DNA of 64,000 bases from Liolophura sinensis (Eukaryota; Mollusca; Polyplacophora; Chitonida; Chitonidae), in contig NC_088307.1 of assembly GCF_032854445.1 (NCBI RefSeq), positions 8,186,001-8,250,000 on the forward strand, in the 5' to 3' direction. Below, one piece after another: positions 45,930-59,400 of this stretch. The notes beneath the pieces are model-generated. The model had not been told where the DNA came from. It was given only the letters and a program-made list of their open reading frames with translations, and did no database searches. Made by a program: the position numbers and the translations under genes. Within the stretch, counting starts at the first letter, position 1. Each line of letters opens with the position of its first letter.

Positions 45930-48464
45930 TACGTGCTAGTCTTTTCAGTCCCACTAGCACTATCAGATCCTAGGAAGGAAACACAGCATCGTTGACGACA
46001 ATTTTTCAATCGACTTCAATCCCTTCCTTGGATCTGATATGGGCTGGTGTAAAGCAAAAACTAGCACTATTAGATGCTAGGGAGGGTATTCTCACCATCA
46101 GTTGTGTGCCTGGAATTCACTTCCAGTCAGGCGACTTCCCTTCCTTGTATGTGCTACGTGCTGGTGTAAATCTTCAATTAGCACTATCACATGCTAGGAA
46201 AGGAAAAGTTCTACCACCCATACTTGAATAGTTGTCGTATATTTACTACATCTATAGGTCCGCTAATTTCACCTGGAAGGAGCTACAGTAGTCGTGATTT
46301 ACCCAATGCTGTCTTTTTTGTATTTAGTACGTACTGGTGTTAAAAACTATATTAGCACTATTAGATGCTTAGAATGGCGTGTGGAGCAATCATCAAAATC
46401 GGCAAACAACTGAATGAAGCATGGCTAAAAGTGTACTGCTAAAACTCTGCCAATGCCTATATTTCTTTTTTGTGTAGAGGAGGATATATACGTTTCATTC
46501 ATTAGTCTTTTGTTTTGGACTCACCAGTGATAATTTTAAGAAAAGAAACACAGCAGGAGTTCACACAGAGTAAACATTTTCCACGCTTCTACTCGCCAGA
46601 CACATTTTTCTCAAATGTCAATCCAAGCTTAAAGACTTTTCGAGTGGTGTCATTTTCCCCACATATAAACAGCCAGTGTTATACTTTTCCACTGCCTCTT
46701 ACATCCTTCCTTGTATCTAGTACGTGCTGGTCTTTTCATTCCCACTAGCGCTATCAGATGCTAGGAAGGAAACACAGCATCGTTGACGACAATTTTGCAT
46801 TCGACTTCAATCCCTTCCTTGGATCTGATATGGGCTGGTGTAAAGCAAAAACTAGCACTATTAGATGCTAGGGAGGGTATTTTTACCATCATTTGTGTGC
46901 CTGGAAATCACTTCCAGTCAGGCGTCTTCCCTTCCTTGTATGTGCTACGTGCTGGTGTAAATCTTCAATTAGCACTATTACATGCTAGGAAAGGAAAAGT
47001 TCTACCACCCATACTTGGATAGTTGTCGTATATTTACTACATCTATAGGTCCGCTAATTTCACCTGGAAGAAGCTACAGTAGTCGTGATTTAGTCTATGC
47101 TGTCTTTTTTGTATTTAGTACGTACTAGTTTTAAAAACTATGTTAGCACTATTAGATGCTTAGGATGGCGTGTGGAGCAATCATCAAAATCGGCAAACAA
47201 CTGTCTGAAGCATGGCTAAAAGTGTACTGCTAAAACTCTGCCAATGCCTATATTTCTTCTTTGTGTAGAGGAGGATATATACGTTTTATTCATTAGTCTT
47301 TTGTTTTGGATTTACCAGTGATTATTTTAAAAAAGAAAACACAGCAGGAATTCACAAAGAGTAAACATTTTCCACGCTTCTACTCGACAGACACATTTTT
47401 CTCAACTCTCAATCCAAGCTTAATGACTTTTCGAGTGGTGTCATTTTACCCACATATAAACAGCCAGTGTTATACTTTTTCCACTGGCTCTTACATCCTT
47501 CCTTGTATCTAGTACGTGCTAGTCTTTTCAGTCCCACTAGCACTATCAGATCCTAGGAAGGAAACACAGCATCGTTGACGACAATTTTTCAATCGACTTC
47601 AATCCCTTCCTTGGATCTGATATGGGCTGGTGTAAAGCAAAAACTAGCACTATTAGATGCTAGGGAGGGTATTCTCACCATCAGTTGTGTGCCTGGAATT
47701 CACTTCCAGTCAGGCGACTTCCCTTCCTTGTATGTGCTACGTGCTGGTGTAAATCTTCAATTAGCACTATCACATGCTAGGAAAGGAAAAGTTCTACCAC
47801 CCATACTTGAATAGTTGTCGTATATTTACTACATCTATAGGTCCGCTAATTTCACCTGGAAGGAGCTACAGTAGTCGTGATTTACCCAATGCTGTCTTTT
47901 TTGTATTTAGTACGTACTGGTGTTAAAAACTATATTAGCACTATTAGATGCTTAGAATGGCGTGTGGAGCAATCATCAAAATCGGCAAACAACTGAATGA
48001 AGCATGGCTAAAAGTGTACTGCTAAAACTCTGCCAATGCCTATATTTCTTTTTTGTGTAGAGGAGGATATATACGTTTCATTCATTAGTCTTTTGTTTTG
48101 GACTCACCAGTGATAATTTTAAGAAAAGAAACACAGCAGGAGTTCACACAGAGTAAACATTTTCCACGCTTCTACTCGCCAGACACATTTTTCTCAAATG
48201 TCAATCCAAGCTTAAAGACTTTTCGAGTGGTGTCATTTTCCCCACATATAAACAGCCAGTGTTATACTTTTCCACTGCCTCTTACATCCTTCCTTGTATC
48301 TAGTACGTGCTGGTCTTTTCATTCCCACTAGCGCTATCAGATGCTAGGAAGGAAACACAGCATCGTTGACGACAATTTTGCATTCGACTTCAATCCCTTC
48401 CTTGGATCTGATATGGGCTGGTGTAAAGCAAAAACTAGCACTATTAGATGCTAGGGAGGGTATT
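45930..48464. repeat. Tandem duplication of a 1,583-bp dimer
   Basis: The monomer pair anchored at 45,723/46,515 recurs at 47,306/48,098 with an offset of 1,583 bp and shared private variants such as CAGGCGACTTCCC and TCTCAAATGTCAATCC. The match ends near 48,464, where the text changes from the TTTTTACCATCATTTG type to TTCTTACCGTCAGTTG. Confidence 0.75.
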
Positions 48465-49130
48465 CTTACCGTCAGTTGTGTGCTTTGAATTCACTTCCAG
48501 TCAGGCGTCTTCCCTTCCTTGTATGTGCTACGTGCTGGTGTAAATCTTCTATTAGCACTATCACATGCTAGGAAAGGAAAAGTTCTACCACCCATACTTG
48601 GATAGTTGTCTTATATTTACTACATGTATAGGTCCGCTAATTTCACCTGGAAGGAGCTACAGTAGTCGTGATTTAGTCTATGCTGTCTTTTTTTGTATCT
48701 AGTACGTACTGGTTTTAAAAACTATATTAGCACTATTAGATGCTTAGGATGGCGTGTGGAGCAATCATCAAAATCGGCAAACAACTGTCTGAAGCATGCC
48801 TAAAAGTGTACTGCTAAAACTCTGCCAATATTTCTTCTTTGTGTAGAGGAGGTTATATACGTTTCATTCATAAGTCTTTTGTTTTGGACTCACCAGTGAT
48901 AATTTTAAGAAAAGAAACACAGCAGGAGTTCACACAGACTAAACATTTTACACGCTTCTACTTGCCAGACACATTTTTCTCAACTGTCAATCGAAGCTTA
49001 AAGACTTTTCGAGTGATGTCATTTTCCCCACATATAAACACCCAGTGTTATACTTTTTCCACTGCCTCTTACATCCTTCCTTGTATCTAGTACGTGCTGG
49101 TCTTTTCATTCCCACTAGCGCTATCAGATG
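46783..49130. repeat. Segment shared with 57,040-59,385
   Basis: Anchors 47,306, 48,098 and 48,884 correspond to 57,563, 58,355 and 59,141, an offset of about 10,257 bp. Private variants are shared, including CAGGCGACTTCCC, CTTGAATAGTTG and GTGATGTCATTTTCC. This is a dispersed duplication within the same array. Confidence 0.65.
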
Positions 49131-52100
49131 CTAGGAAGGAAACACAGCATTTTCAATCGACTTCAATCCCTTCCTTGGATCTGATATGGGCTGGTGTAAA
49201 GCAAAAACTAGCACTATTTAGATGCTAGGGAGGTATTCTTACCGTCAGTTGTGTGCTTTGAATTCACTTCCAGTCAGGCGTCTTCCCTTCCTTGTATGTG
49301 CTACGTGCTGGTGTAAATCTTCTATTAGCACTATCACATGCTAGGAAAGGAAAAGTTCTACCACCCATACTTGGGATAGTTGTCTTATATTTACTACATG
49401 TATAGGTCCGCTAATTTCACCTGGAAGGAGCTACAGTAGTCGTGATTTAGTCTATGCTGTCTTTTTTGTATCTAGTACGTACTGGGTTTTAAAAACTATA
49501 TTAGCACTATTAGATGCTTAGGATGGCGTGTGGAGCAATCATCAAAATCGGCAAACAACTGTCTGAAGCATGCCTAAAGTGTACTGCTAAAACTCTGGCC
49601 AATATTTCTTCTTTGTGTAGAGGAGGTTATATACGTTTCATTCATAAGTCTTTTGTTTTGGACTCACCAGTGATAATTTTAAGAAAAGAAACCACAGCAG
49701 GAGTTCACACAGACTAAACATTTTACACGCTTCTACTTGCCAGACACATTTTTCTCAACTGTCAATCGAAGCTTAAAGACTTTTCGAGTGATGTCATTTT
49801 CCCCACATATAAACACCCAGTGTTATACTTTTTCCACTGCCTCTTACATCCTTCCTTGTATCTAGTAAGTGCTGGTCTTTTCATTCCCACTAGCACTATC
49901 AGATGCTAGGAAGGAAACACAACATCGTTGACGACAATTTTTTCATTCGACTTCAGTCCCTTCCTTGGATCTGATATGGGCTGGTGTAAAGCAAAACTAG
50001 CACTATTAGATGTTAGGGAGGGTATTCTTACCATCATTTGTGTGCTTTGAATTCACTTCCAGTCAGGCGTTTTTTCCTTCCTTTGTATGTGCTACGTGCT
50101 GGTGTAAATCTTCTATTAGCACTATCGCATGCTAGGAAAGGAAAAGTTCTACCACCAATACTTGGATAGTTGTCGTATATTTACTACATGTATAGGTCCC
50201 GCTAATTTCACCTGGAAGGAGCTACAGTAGTCGGTGATTTTAGTCTATGCTGTCTTTCTTTGTATCTAGTACGTACTGGTTTTAAAAACTATATTAGCAC
50301 TATTAGGTGCTTAGGATGGCGTGTGGAGCAATCATCAAAATCGGCAAACAACTGTCAGAAGCATGCCTAAAGGTTGTACTGCTAAAACTCTGCCAATACC
50401 TATATTTCTTCTTTGTGTAGAGGAGGATATATACGTTTCATTCATTAGTCTTTTGTTTTGGCTTTACCAGTGATTATTTTCAAGAAAGGAAACACAGCAG
50501 GAATTCACACAGAGTAAACATTTTACACGCTTCTACTCGCGAGACACATTTTTCTCAACTGTCAATCGAGGCTTAAAGACTTTTCGAGTGGTGTCATTTT
50601 CCCCAAATAGAAACAGCCAGTGTTATACTTTTTCCACTGCCTCTTACATCCTTCCTTGTATCTAGTACGTGCTGGTCTTTTCATTCCCACTAGCACTATC
50701 AGATGCTAGGAAGAAAACACAGCATCGTTGACGACAATTTTTCAATCGACTTCAATCCCTTCCTTGGATCTGATATGGGCTGGTGTAAAGCAAAAACTAG
50801 CACTATTAGATGCTAGGGAGGGTATTCTTACCGTCAGTTGTGTGCTTTGAATTCACTTCCAGTCAGGCGTCTTCCCTTCCTTGTATGTGCTACGTGCTGG
50901 TGTAAATCTTCAATTAGCACTATCACATGCTAGGAAAGGAAAAGTTCTACCACCCATACTTGGATAGTTGTCTTATATTTACTACATGTATAGGTCCGAT
51001 AATTTCACCTGGAAGGAGATACAGTAGTCGTGATTAGTCTATGTTGTCTTTTTTGTATCTAGTACGTACTGGTTTTAAAAACATATTAGCACTATTAGAT
51101 GCTTAGGATGGCGTGTGGAGCAATCATCAAAATCGGCAAACAACTGTCTGAAGCATGCCTAAAAGTGTACTGCTAAAACTCTGCCAATATTTCTTCTTAG
51201 TGTAGAGAAGGATATATACGTTTCATTCATAGTTTTGTTTTGGACTCACCACTGATAATTTTAAGAAAAGAAACACAGCAGGAGTTCACACAGAGTAAAC
51301 ATTTTACACGCTTCTACTTGCCAGAACACATTTTTCTCAACTGTCAATCCAAGCTTAAAGACTTTTCGAGTGGTGTCCTTTTCCCCACATATAAACAGCC
51401 AGTGTTATACTTTTTCCACTGCCTCTTACATCCTTCCTTGTATCTAGTACGTGCTGGTCTTTTTCATTCCCACTAGCACTTATCAGATGCTAGGAGGAAA
51501 CACAACATCGTTGACGACAATTTTTCAATCGACTTCAATCCCTTCCTTGGATCTGATATGGGCTGGTGTAAAACAAAAACTAGCACTATTAGATGCTAGG
51601 GAGGGTATTCTCACCATCAGTTGTGTGCCTGGGAATTCACTTCCAGTTCAGGCGTCTTCCCTTCCTTGTATGTGCTACGTGCTGGTGTAAATCTTCAATT
51701 AGCACTATCACATGCTAGGAAAGGAAAAGTTCTACCACCCATACTTGGATAGTTGTCGTATATTTTACTACATGTATAGGTCCGCTAATTTCACCTGGAA
51801 GGAGCTACAGTAGTCGTGATTTAGTCTATGCTGTCTTTCTTTGTATCTAGTACGTACTGGTTTTAAAAACTATATTAGCACTATTAGATGCTTAGGATGG
51901 CGTGTGGAGCAATCATCAAAATCGGCAAACAACTGTCTGAAGCATGCCTAAAAGTGTACTGCTAAAAACTCTGCCAATGCCTATATTTCTTCTTTGTGTA
52001 GAGGAGGATATATACGTTTCATTCATTAGTCTTTTGTTTTGGACTCACCAGTGATAATTTTAAGAAAAGAAACACAGCAGGAGTTCACACAGAGTAAACA

Positions 52101-55100
52101 TTTTACAACGCTTTCTACTTGCCAGACACATTTTTCTCAACTGTCAATGCAAGCTTAAAGACTTTTCGAGTGGTGTCATTTTCCCCACATATAAACAGCC
52201 AGTGCTATACATTTTCCACTGCCTCTTACATCCTTCCTTGTATCTAGTAAGTGCTGGTCTTTTCATTCCCACTAGCACTATCAGATGCTAGGAAGGAAAC
52301 ACAACATCGTTGACGACAATTTTTCATTCGACTTCAATCCCTTCCTTGGATCTGATATCGGCTGGTGTTAAGCAAAAACTAGCACTATTAGATGCTAGGG
52401 AGGGTATTCTCACCATCATTTGTGTGCCTGGAATTCACTTCCAGTCAGGCGTCTTTCCTTCCTTGTATGTGCTACGTGCTGGTGTAAATCTTCAATTAGC
52501 ACTATCACATGCTAGGAAAGGAAAAGTTCTACCACCCATACTTGGATAGTTGTCTTATATTTACTACATGTATAGGTCCGCTAATTTCACCTGGAAGGAG
52601 CTACAGTAGTCGTGATTTAGTCTATGCTGTCTTTTTTTGTATCTAGTACGTACTGGTTTTAAAAACTATATTAGCACTATTAGATGCTTAGGATGGCGTG
52701 TGGAGCAATCATCAAAATCGGCAAACAACTGTCTGAAGCATGCCTAAAAGTGTACTGCTAAAACTCTGCCAATATTTCTTCTTTGTGTAGAGGAGGTTAT
52801 ATACGTTTCATTCATAAGTCTTTTGTTTTGGACTCACCAGTGATAATTTTAAGAAAAGAAACACAGCAGGAGTTCACACAGACTAAACATTTTACACGCT
52901 TCTACTTGCCAGACACATTTTTCTCAACTGTCAATCGAAGCTTAAAGACTTTTCGAGTGATGTCATTTTCCCCACATATAAACACCCAGTGTTATACTTT
53001 TTCCACTGCCTCTTACATCCTTCCTTGTATCTAGTACGTGCTGGTCTTTTCATTCCCACTAGCGCTATCAGATGCTAGGAAGGAAACACAGCATCGTTGA
53101 CGACAATTTTTCAATCGACTTCAATCCCTTCCTTGGATCTGATATGGGCTGGTGTAAAGCAAAAACTAGCACTATTAGATGCTAGGGAGGGTATTCTTAC
53201 CGTCAGTTGTGTGCTTTGAATTCACTTCCAGTCAGGCGTCTTCCCTTCCTTGTATGTGCTACGTGCTGGTGTAAATCTTCTATTAGCACTATCACATGCT
53301 AGGAAAGGAAAAGTTCTACCACCCATACTTGGATAGTTGTCTTATATTTACTACATGTATAGGTCCGCTAATTTCACCTGGAAGGAGCTACAGTAGTCGT
53401 GATTTAGTCTATGCTGTCTTTTTTTGTATCTAGTACGTACTGGTTTTAAAAACTATATTAGCACTATTAGATGCTTAGGATGGCGTGTGGAGCAATCATC
53501 AAAATCGGCAAACAACTGTCTGAAGCATGCCTAAAAGTGTACTGCTAAAACTCTGCCAATATTTCTTCTTTGTGTAGAGGAGGTTATATACGTTTCATTC
53601 ATAAGTCTTTTGTTTTGGACTCACCAGTGATAATTTTAAGAAAAGAAACACAGCAGGAGTTCACACAGACTAAACATTTTACACGCTTCTACTTGCCAGA
53701 CACATTTTTCTCAACTGTCAATCGAAGCTTAAAGACTTTTCGAGTGATGTCATTTTCCCCACATATAAACACCCAGTGTTATACTTTTTCCACTGCCTCT
53801 TACATCCTTCCTTGTATCTAGTAAGTGCTGGTCTTTTCATTCCCACTAGCACTATCAGATGCTAGGAAGGAAACACAACATCGTTGACGACAATTTTTCA
53901 TTCGACTTCAGTCCCTTCCTTGGATCTGATATGGGCTGGTGTAAAGCAAAAACTAGCACTATTAGATGTTAGGGAGGGTATTCTTACCATCATTTGTGTG
54001 CTTTGAATTCACTTCCAGTCAGGCGTTTTTCCTTCCTTGTATGTGCTACGTGCTGGTGTAAATCTTCTATTAGCACTATCGCATGCTAGGAAAGGAAAAG
54101 TTCTACCACCAATACTTGGATAGTTGTCGTATATTTACTACATGTATAGGTCCGCTAATTTCACCTGGAAGGAGCTACAGTAGTCGTGATTTAGTCTATG
54201 CTGTCTTTCTTTGTATCTAGTACGTACTGGTTTTAAAAACTATATTAGCACTATTAGGTGCTTAGGATGGCGTGTGGAGCAATCATCAAAATCGGCAAAC
54301 AACTGTCAGAAGCATGCCTAAAGGTGTACTGCTAAAACTCTGCCAATACCTATATTTCTTCTTTGTGTAGAGGAGGATATATACGTTTCATTCATTAGTC
54401 TTTTGTTTTGGCTTTACCAGTGATTATTTCAAGAAAGGAAACACAGCAGGAATTCACACAGAGTAAACATTTTACACGCTTCTACTCGCGAGACACATTT
54501 TTCTCAACTGTCAATCGAGGCTTAAAGACTTTTCGAGTGGTGTCATTTTCCCCACATAGAAACAGCCAGTGTTATACTTTTTCCACTGCCTCTTACATCC
54601 TTCCTTGTATCTAGTACGTGCTGGTCTTTTCATTCCCACTAGCACTATCAGATGCTAGGAAGAAAACACAGCATCGTTGACGACAATTTTTCAATCGACT
54701 TCAATCCCTTCCTTGGATCTGATATGGTCTGGTGTAAAGCAAAAACTAGCACTATTAGATGCTAGGGAGGGTATTCTTACCGTCAGTTGTGTGCTTTGAA
54801 TTCACTTCCAGTCAGGCGTCTTCCCTTCCTTGTATGTGCTACGTGCTGGTGTAAATCTTCAATTAGCACTATCACATGCTAGGAAAGGAAAAGTTCTACC
54901 ACCCATACTTGGATAGTTGTCTTATATTTACTACATGTATAGGTCCGATAATTTCACCTGGAAGGAGATACAGTAGTCGTGATTTAGTCTATGTTGTCTT
55001 TTTTGTATCTAGTACGTACTGGTTTTAAAAACTATATTAGCACTATTAGATGCTTAGGATGGCGTGTGGAGCAATCATCAAAATCGGCAAACAACTGTCT

Positions 55101-56490
55101 GAAGCATGCCTAAAAGTGTACTGCTAAAACTCTGCCAATATTTCTTCTTAGTGTAGAGAAGGATATATACGTTTCATTCATTAGTTTTGTTTTGGACTCA
55201 CCACTGATAATTTTAAGAAAAGAAACACAGCAGGAGTTCACACAGAGTAAACATTTTACACGCTTCTACTTGCCAGACACATTTTTCTCAACTGTCAATC
55301 CAAGCTTAAAGACTTTTCGAGTGGTGTCCTTTTCCCCACATATAAACAGCCAGTGTTATACTTTTTCCACTGCCTCTTACATCCTTCCTTGTATCTAGTA
55401 CGTGCTGGTCTTTTCATTCCCACTAGCACTATCAGATGCTAGGAAGGAAACACAACATCGTTGACGACAATTTTTCAATCGACTTCAATCCCTTCCTTGG
55501 ATCTGATATGGGCTGGTGTAAAACAAAAACTAGCACTATTAGATGCTAGGGAGGGTATTCTCACCATCAGTTATGTGCCTGGAATTCACTTCCAGTCAGG
55601 CGTCTTCCCTTCCTTGTATGTGCTACGTGCTGGTGTAAATCTTCAATTAGCACTATCACATGCTAGGAAAGGAAAAGTTCTACCACCCATACTTGGATAG
55701 TTGTCGTATATTTACTACATGTATAGGTCCGCTAATTTCACCTGGAAGGAGCTACAGTAGTCGTGATTTAGTCTATGCTGTCTTTCTTTGTATCTAGTAC
55801 GTACTGGTTTTAAAAACTATATTAGCACTATTAGATGCTTAGGATGGCGTGTGGAGCAATCATCAAAATCGGCAAACAACTGTCTGAAGCATGCCTAAAA
55901 GTGTACTGCTAAAACTCTGCCAATGCCTATATTTCTTCTTTGTGTAGAGGAGGATATATACGTTTCATTCATTAGTCTTTTGTTTTGGACTCACCAGTGA
56001 TAATTTTAAGAAAAGAAACACAGCAGGAGTTCACACAGAGTAAACATTTTACACGCTTCTACTTGCCAGACACATTTTTCTCAACTGTCAATGCAAGCTT
56101 AAAGACTTTTCGAGTGGTGTCATTTTCCCCACATATAAACAGCCAGTGCTATACATTTTCCACTGCCTCTTACATCCTTCCTTGTATCTAGTAAGTGCTG
56201 GTCTTTTCATTCCCACTAGCACTATCAGATGCTAGGAAGGAAACACAACATCGTTGACGACAATTTTTCATTCGACTTCAATCCCTTCCTTGGATCTGAT
56301 ATCGGCTGGTGTTAAGCAAAAACTAGCACTATTAGATGCTAGGGAGGGTATTCTCACCATCATTTGTGTGCCTGGAATTCACTTCCAGTCAGGCGTCTTT
56401 CCTTCCTTGTATGTGCTACGTGCTGGTGTAAATCTTCAATTAGCACTATCACATGCTAGGAAAGGAAAAGTTCTACCACCCATACTTGGA
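48600..56490. repeat. Tandem duplication of an approximately 3,944-bp five-monomer block
   Basis: Monomers anchored at 48,884, 49,658, 50,458, 51,240 and 52,039 match those at 52,828, 53,615, 54,408, 55,192 and 55,985 in order, including private variants such as TTCAGTCCCTTCC, ATTAGGTGCTTAGG and CTGTCAGAAGC. The offset drifts between 3,944 and about 3,957 bp because the first block has many one-base indels. Confidence 0.8.
49149..52115. other. Indel-rich segment, probable unpolished assembly
   Basis: About thirty single-base insertions or deletions occur here relative to the copy about 3.95 kb downstream. Examples are CTTGGGATAG, GTACTGGGTTTT, GAAACCACAG, AGGTCCCGC, AAAGGTTGTAC and CCAGAACACA. 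There is also a 15-bp deletion at 49,149. Substitutions are rare, and neither flank shows such indels. This pattern is typical of raw long-read consensus. Confidence 0.75.
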
Positions 56491-59400
56491 TAGTTGTCGT
56501 ATATTTACTACATGTATAGGTCCGCTAATTTCACCTGGAAGGAGCTACAGTAGTCGTGATTTAGTCTATGCTATATTTTTGGTATTTAGTACGTGCTGGT
56601 TTTAAAAACTATATTAGCACTATTAGATGCTTAGGATGGCGTGTGGAGCAATCATCAAAATCGGCAAACAACTGTCTGAAGCATGCCTAAAAGTGTACTG
56701 CTAAAACTCTGCCAATATTTCTTCTTTGTGTAGAGGAGGATATATACGTTTCATTCATTAGTCTTTTGTTTTGGACTCACCAGTGATAATTTTAAGAAAA
56801 GAAACACAGCAGGAGTTCACACACAGTAAACATTTTACACGCTTCTACTTGCCAGACACATTTTTCTCAACTGTCAATCCAAGCTTAAAGACTTTTCGAG
56901 TGGTGTCCTTTTCCCCACATATAAACAGCCAGTGTTATACTTTTTCCACTGCCTCTTACATCCTTCCTTATATCTAGTACGTGCTGGTCTTTTCATTCCC
57001 ACTAGCACTATCAGATGCTAGGAAGGAAACACAACATCGTTGACGACAATTTTGCATTCGACTTCAATCCCTTCCTTGGATCTGATATGGGCTGGTGTAA
57101 AGCAAAAACTAGCACTATTAGATGCTAGGGAGGGTATTTTTACCATCATTTGTGTGCCTGGAATTCACTTCCAGTTAGGCGTCTTCCCTTCCTTGTATGT
57201 GCTACGTGCTGGTGTAAATCTTCAATTAGCACTATTACATGCTAGGAAAGGAAAAGTTCTACCACCCATACTTGGATAGTTGTCGTATATTTACTACATC
57301 TATAGGTCCGCTAATTTCACCTGGAAGAAGCTACAGTAGTCGTGATTTAGTCTATGCTGTCTTTTTTGTATTTAGTACGTACTAGTTTTAAAAACTATAT
57401 TAGCACTATTAGATGCTTAGGATGGCGTGTGGAGCAATCATCAAAATCGGCAAACAACTGTCTGAAGCATGGCTAAAAGTGTACTGCTAAAACTCTGCCA
57501 ATGCCTATATTTCTTCTTTGTGTAGAGGAGGATATATACGTTTTATTCATTAGTCTTTTGTTTTGGATTTACCAGTGATTATTTTAAAAAAGAAAACACA
57601 GCAGGAATTCACAAAGAGTAAACATTTTCCACGCTTCTACTCGACAGACACATTTTTCTCAACTCTCAATCCAAGCTTAATGACTTTTCGAGTGGTGTCA
57701 TTTTACCCACATAGAAACAGCCAGTGTTATACTTTTTCCACTGGCTCTTACATCCTTCCTTGTATCTAGTACGTGCTAGTCTTTTCAGTCCCACTAGCAC
57801 TATCAGATCCTAGGAAGGAAACACAGCATCGTTGACGACAATTTTTCAATCGACTTCAATCCCTTCCTTGGATCTGATATGGGCTGGTGTAAAGCAAAAA
57901 CTAGCACTATTAGATGCTAGGGAGGGTATTCTCACCATCAGTTGTGTGCCTGGAATTCACTTCCAGTCAGGCGACTTCCCTTCCTTGTATGTGCTACGTG
58001 CTGGTGTAAATCTTCAATTAGCACTATCACATGCTAGGAAAGGAAAAGTTCTACCACCCATACTTGAATAGTTGTCGTATATTTACTACATCTATAGGTC
58101 CGCTAATTTCACCTGGAAGGAGCTACAGTAGTCGTGATTTCCCCAATGCTGTCTTTTTTGTATTTAGTACGTACTGGTGTTAAAAACTATATTAGCACTA
58201 TTAGATGCTTAGAATGGCGTGTGGAGCAATCATCAAAATCGGCAAACAACTGAATGAAGCATGGCTAAAAGTGTACTGCTAAAACTCTGCCAATGCCTAT
58301 ATTTCTTTTTTGTGTAGAGGAGGATATATACGTTTCATTCATTAGTCTTTTGTTTTGGACTCACCAGTGATAATTTTAAGAAAAGAAACACAGCAGGAGT
58401 TCACACAGAGTAAACATTTTCCACGCTTCTACTCGCCAGACACATTTTTCTCAAATGTCAATCCAAGCTTAAAGACTTTTCGAGTGGTGTCATTTTCCCC
58501 ACATATAAACAGCCAGTGTTATACTTTTCCACTGCCTCTTACATCCTTCCTTGTATCTAGTACGTGCTGGTCTTTTCATTCCCACTAGCGCTATCAGATG
58601 CTAGGAAGGAAACACAGCATCGTTGACGACAATTTTGCATTCGACTTCAATCCCTTCCTTGGATCTGATATGGGCTGGTGTAAAGCAAAAACTAGCACTA
58701 TTAGATGCTAGGGAGGGTATTCTTACCGTCAGTTGTGTGCTTTGAATTCACTTCCAGTCAGGCGTCTTCCCTTCCTTGTATGTGCTACGTGCTGGTGTAA
58801 ATCTTCTATTAGCACTATCACATGCTAGGAAAGGAAAAGTTCTACCACCCATACTTGGATAGTTGTCTTATATTTACTACATGTATAGGTCCGCTAATTT
58901 CACCTGGAAGGAGCTACAGTAGTCGTGATTTAGTCTATGCTGTCTTTTTTTGTATCTAGTACGTACTGGTTTTAAAAACTATATTAGCACTATTAGATGC
59001 TTAGGATGGCGTGTGGAGCAATCATCAAAATCGGCAAACAACTGTCTGAAGCATGCCTAAAAGTGTACTGCTAAAACTCTGCCAATATTTCTTCTTTGTG
59101 TAGAGGAGGTTATATACGTTTCATTCATTAGTCTTTTGTTTTGGACTCACCAGTGATAATTTTAAGAAAAGAAACACAGCAGGAGTTCACACAGACTAAA
59201 CATTTTACACGCTTCTACTTGCCAGACACATTTTTCTCAACTGTCAATCGAAGCTTAAAGACTTTTCGAGTGATGTCATTTTCCCCACATATAAACACCC
59301 AGTGTTATACTTTTTCCACTGCCTCTTACATCCTTCCTTGTATCTAGTAAGTGCTGGTCTTTTCATTCCCACTAGCACTATCAGATGCTAGGAAGGAAAC

